Shown here piece after piece: positions 61,002 through 64,000 of a stretch of 64,000 bases of DNA. Source of the stretch: Rhyzopertha dominica (taxonomy: Eukaryota > Arthropoda > Insecta > Coleoptera > Bostrichidae); NCBI GenBank assembly GCA_025024175.1, contig QCXZ01000053.1:4216001-4280000 (forward strand). Reading direction: 5' to 3'. The stretch's first letter is position 1. Each line of letters opens with the position of its first letter. A model generated the notes under the pieces. It was not told the origin of the DNA, made no database searches, and was given only the letters and a program-made list of their open reading frames with translations. The translations under genes and the position numbers were made by a program.

Positions 61002-63312
61002 TGATGTATGTATAAGGATGCTATTATTTTTTTTATTAGAAACTCCAAATAATTAGGTATTTTCAATGTTCATTTAGAAAATATATGGATCCAGTGCTCT
61101 TTTTGGAAACGATTTCTCCCAACATTTATTCACCGTAACTTCTATGTCTATATGTGTAAATAAACTGTATAAAGTTTACCCAAAGATATACCATGGACCC
61201 GAACTAAGTCAATTCAAGAAAAATTTAAAAAAAAGCCTAATAATTTAACCAAATAAATAACTGTTTTCCATCAGGTACTAAGGTAAAAGATTATGAAGTG
61301 TAGTGGGTATTTTCAAGACGTTTTCGATTTTAGAACATTGGAACAGGAGCTGGTGGTAAATAAACCATTTATAAGTTTCCAATGTGAATTTTATAAAACA
61401 GCTTTCTCTGGACTGTTGAAGTGTCTTTTATATACTTAATTTATTCCAATTTTTAGCCTCTTTTTTTCTTCTTTAAAAAATGACTTAAAAAGTGATACTT
61501 ATTTGCAGCCACTTGCTAAAATCAGAATTTTGGAACTGGACATTTACTTGGAAACATCGCAGGAGCACTAACAATTAAGTTTATTAAGGGGGAAATTAGG
61601 AAAATATCGAGCGTAAGTTGGAAAAGTTATATAGAACGAAGTACGTGTGTATGTTAGTACCGGATTTAATAACTATTAATAACTAGTGGCGAAACTGTCG
61701 CTCATCTTGATATACCGCGATTGATTAGTTTAAGGTTTTACTTGGATTGAATAGTCTATTTAGAATTTCAGTTAATTTTTGCGTTAAATACCTTAAGTAC
61801 TACTACTTCGGTACTTCGAGTACATTTGGAGTACGTGTGTACTTGTAGTGCAAATTTATATTTGCATTTGGATTTCTACCTGCTGGTCTTTGCACCCTAA
61901 ACTCGTTTATCAACAAGGCGGAATGAGGAATCCTCAATTTGTTGGTAAGATTTACAACGTAAAGTCAAAATTGACTATTTCGTATTGGACTAGTATACTT
62001 GTACTTGGCCAATATAAAGTACTTAGTACTTACACAGTGTTTAAGTGTACTAGCTTTACGGAACTAAGAAATATTGATTCCCCATTGATCATTGCAATAA
62101 TTATTACTGAAGTTCACGGTTATTTATAACTGAATAAAATTCATGTAGAAGATAAATGGTTTAAATTTTTACAGATATAGCTATTCCTAATGATGTTGTT
62201 AATTTTTTGGCACTGGGAGAAAAATTTATCTTGAAACCTAGTATTAAAGATATTAATATTATTAAGTTGTTATCTAAATGTTATCACAACCTTTTATGTT
62301 GGAAAACCATTTAATTGGTTTCCATTGCGTTTTTTCTTCGTCGCTAATGTTTATGAAATTGCACCGCAATTATGTAAAATGATGTGTTTCCGTTAAAAGC
62401 AAATGGTTTCATTGTGTTCTGCTGTACATAAAATGCATTACAAGTGTTTAATCCTCACTATGACAACATTTACTCACTAATTAGTTCACCAAGGAAACAA
62501 TGTCGCAATGTCGATCACCTGCGCTATATCTGACTTAATGGACTTTAGTCACCTTGAACACAATGAGATAACAGCAAGACAAAAAACGAGGAACAAAGAC
62601 ACGGGAGTACGAGCGTTAATAGTGGAAAAGAAATATCTTTCGTTGCTGTCGTATATAATTTAAAATAACTTACGCTAAGCGTGCCGCATTTTTGTCTTAC
62701 ATCCTCTTCCCAGCGACATGCTAGTTTATTTCCACAACGCTACCAAATTTACCGGAAAAATCGGTACGCAATTGCGAAATAAGGCAAGCACAGCAAAAAT
62801 TCTCACGAATTTGTCCCATTCAGCGCGTGGAAAAATTCCGTCCACGTACAGATACAAGTGGTGTGTAAAACATGACAAAATATCACGATGGCGTTGTAAA
62901 CGCATGTTGCATACGGGCTATGCAGGAAAAATAACGATCCGTTTCAGGTTTTTGAGCGGAATAATAAACGAACAACAGTAAACGTGGATGAAAAGGGCAC
63001 ACACAATGGAATTTTCTAGGCGTTTCCCAAAAGTAGAGTTTTAGCCTAGTGATACGCTACGCTCATAATGTTGGTGCAATTAGATTGAGGATAATTATCA
63101 GAAAGATAAAAAGGTATTGAACAAAATCCATAACTCTCTTATTTAATGTTTAAAAAATGTATATTACTATGGCGTCATTTTTTATGAGTTACCAACCAAC
63201 AACATATTTTTGATAGGTTTTTATAATGATTAAATGGCGGTGTAAAAATTAAGTATTTTTTTAGCTTCAAGTAACAAATTTAGTTAGACATCTTTACCTA
63301 TTTGAGGTCAAC
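61002..63312. other. AT-rich stretch with clustered GTAC/AGTACT motifs
   Basis: No gene is recognised. GTAC-containing words are unusually frequent between ~61640 and 62060 (GTACGTGTGT twice, AGTACT, CGGTACTTCGAGTAC, TTGTACTTGG). Confidence 0.4.
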
Positions 63313-63850
63313 AGTATATTTGTTTAAAAGTAAGAATTTAGTATGGCAATGCCATCTGTCAGCATTACACTGACATGATGACAAAGCCACCTAGCTGCCT
63401 TAACGGCACTGATGAGCTGTAATGACAGCGAAATAGTACTATCTGCAGTTGGTTGAGGTGTAGACAGCACAGCATAGACATGCATTTTAATGTATGTTGG
63501 TTCTTGCCCGTTAGCAAAACGTGCCGTGGGGGCCTGCTGTCAAATTGAAGTATGCAGTTGCATGCCAGTTTGTCAGGCTACAGGTCACTTCCTTTAGGAA
63601 GTAGTACCCGTTAAGGCAGCTAGGTGGCTTTGTCATCATGTCACTGTAATGCTGACAGATGGCATTGCCATCCTAAATTCTTACTTTCATCATACTATTG
63701 CTTTGGTATATAAGCAAAACCAGTTCTATACCGTGTTGTCTACGCTAGACCTAAACTGCACTGATGAACTGTAATGACAGCGAAATAGTACTATCTGCAG
63801 TTGGTTGAGGTGTAGACAGCACAGCATAGACATGCATTTTAGAGTATATT
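63313..63850. repeat. Composite of inverted and direct repeats
   Basis: Block A (63330-63406; GGCAATGCCATCTGTCAGCA ... CTAGCTGCCTTAACGG) recurs inverted at 63609-63684. Block B (63407-63491; ACTGATGAGCTGTAATGACA ... AGCATAGACATGCATTTTA) recurs directly at 63759-63841. Similarity within each pair is very high, so the duplication is recent. It contains no coding sequence. Confidence 0.85.
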
Positions 63851-64000
63851 TGTTTGTTTTAGACTCTTTTAACAATAAACCCTCTCCAAAATATAAACCA
63901 GGACCATACCAAACTGAGAACAGTACCACAGTATTTGAGTTTAAAAGTACTGTACTGAAGTCTCACAGAAATTTGGCATTCTCTAGGTAAAACTAGTTAT

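Noticed and set aside
62718..62981. 87-codon basic frame
   Set aside because: Arg/Lys-rich and isolated, no family resemblance and no splice or promoter context.

Overview
The window looks like AT-rich nuclear DNA from an insect, possibly a beetle. The protein genes are animal genes with GT-AG introns and close insect-type sequences, and the intergenic DNA is full of Tc1/mariner-class transposons, fold-back MITEs, LINE fragments and one large satellite array. The order is inferred, not demonstrated.

Layout: 1-1.2 kb holds the last exon of an unidentified membrane protein (+). About 2.4-10.4 kb is a satellite array of ~294-bp monomers, broken by a 100-N gap. Homologous direct repeats lie outside the array at 1.7-2.07 kb and 10.85-11.2 kb. 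From 11.38 to 20.26 kb is a seven-exon ZNF598/Hel2 gene (-), with a ~870-bp fold-back element in its probable 3' UTR. From 20.75 to 24.5 kb is a six-exon gene for the E2 subunit of pyruvate dehydrogenase (-). It is head-to-head, across ~1 kb with a palindromic CRE-like site, with a two-exon calypso/BAP1 deubiquitinase gene (+, 25.5-27.4 kb). From 30.1 to 36.5 kb are the last four exons of a foraging-type cGMP-dependent protein kinase (-); its upstream exons were not found. From 36.5 to 64 kb the DNA is mostly transposon graveyard. The one convincing host exon there is at 51.43-52.53 kb (-), a Ser-rich, acidic, otherwise unrecognised sequence with a good splice donor.

Mobile elements: three copies of one mariner-like family (DUF4817-like N-terminus) lie at 43.66, 46.39 and 56.88 kb. 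A related element with intact TIRs lies at 50.10 kb. Two nests are visible: a DUF4817-type copy inside an older mariner relic (46.17-48.39 kb), and a nearly intact DD34E Tc1 element inside another copy (56.96-58.56 kb). The Tc1 transposase reads as 340 aa if a 65-nt GT-AG segment is removed. MITEs sit at 28.1-29.06, 30.83-31.07 (hAT-like, with an 8-bp target duplication), 31.5-31.87 and 55.4-55.78 kb.

The four identified host genes act in unrelated processes: ribosome-collision sensing, mitochondrial acetyl-CoA production, Polycomb H2A deubiquitination and cGMP signalling. Apart from the shared DLAT/calypso promoter region nothing links them. The most unusual structures are the satellite with trimeric higher-order organisation and diverged edges, and the Tc1 copy with a putative intron.
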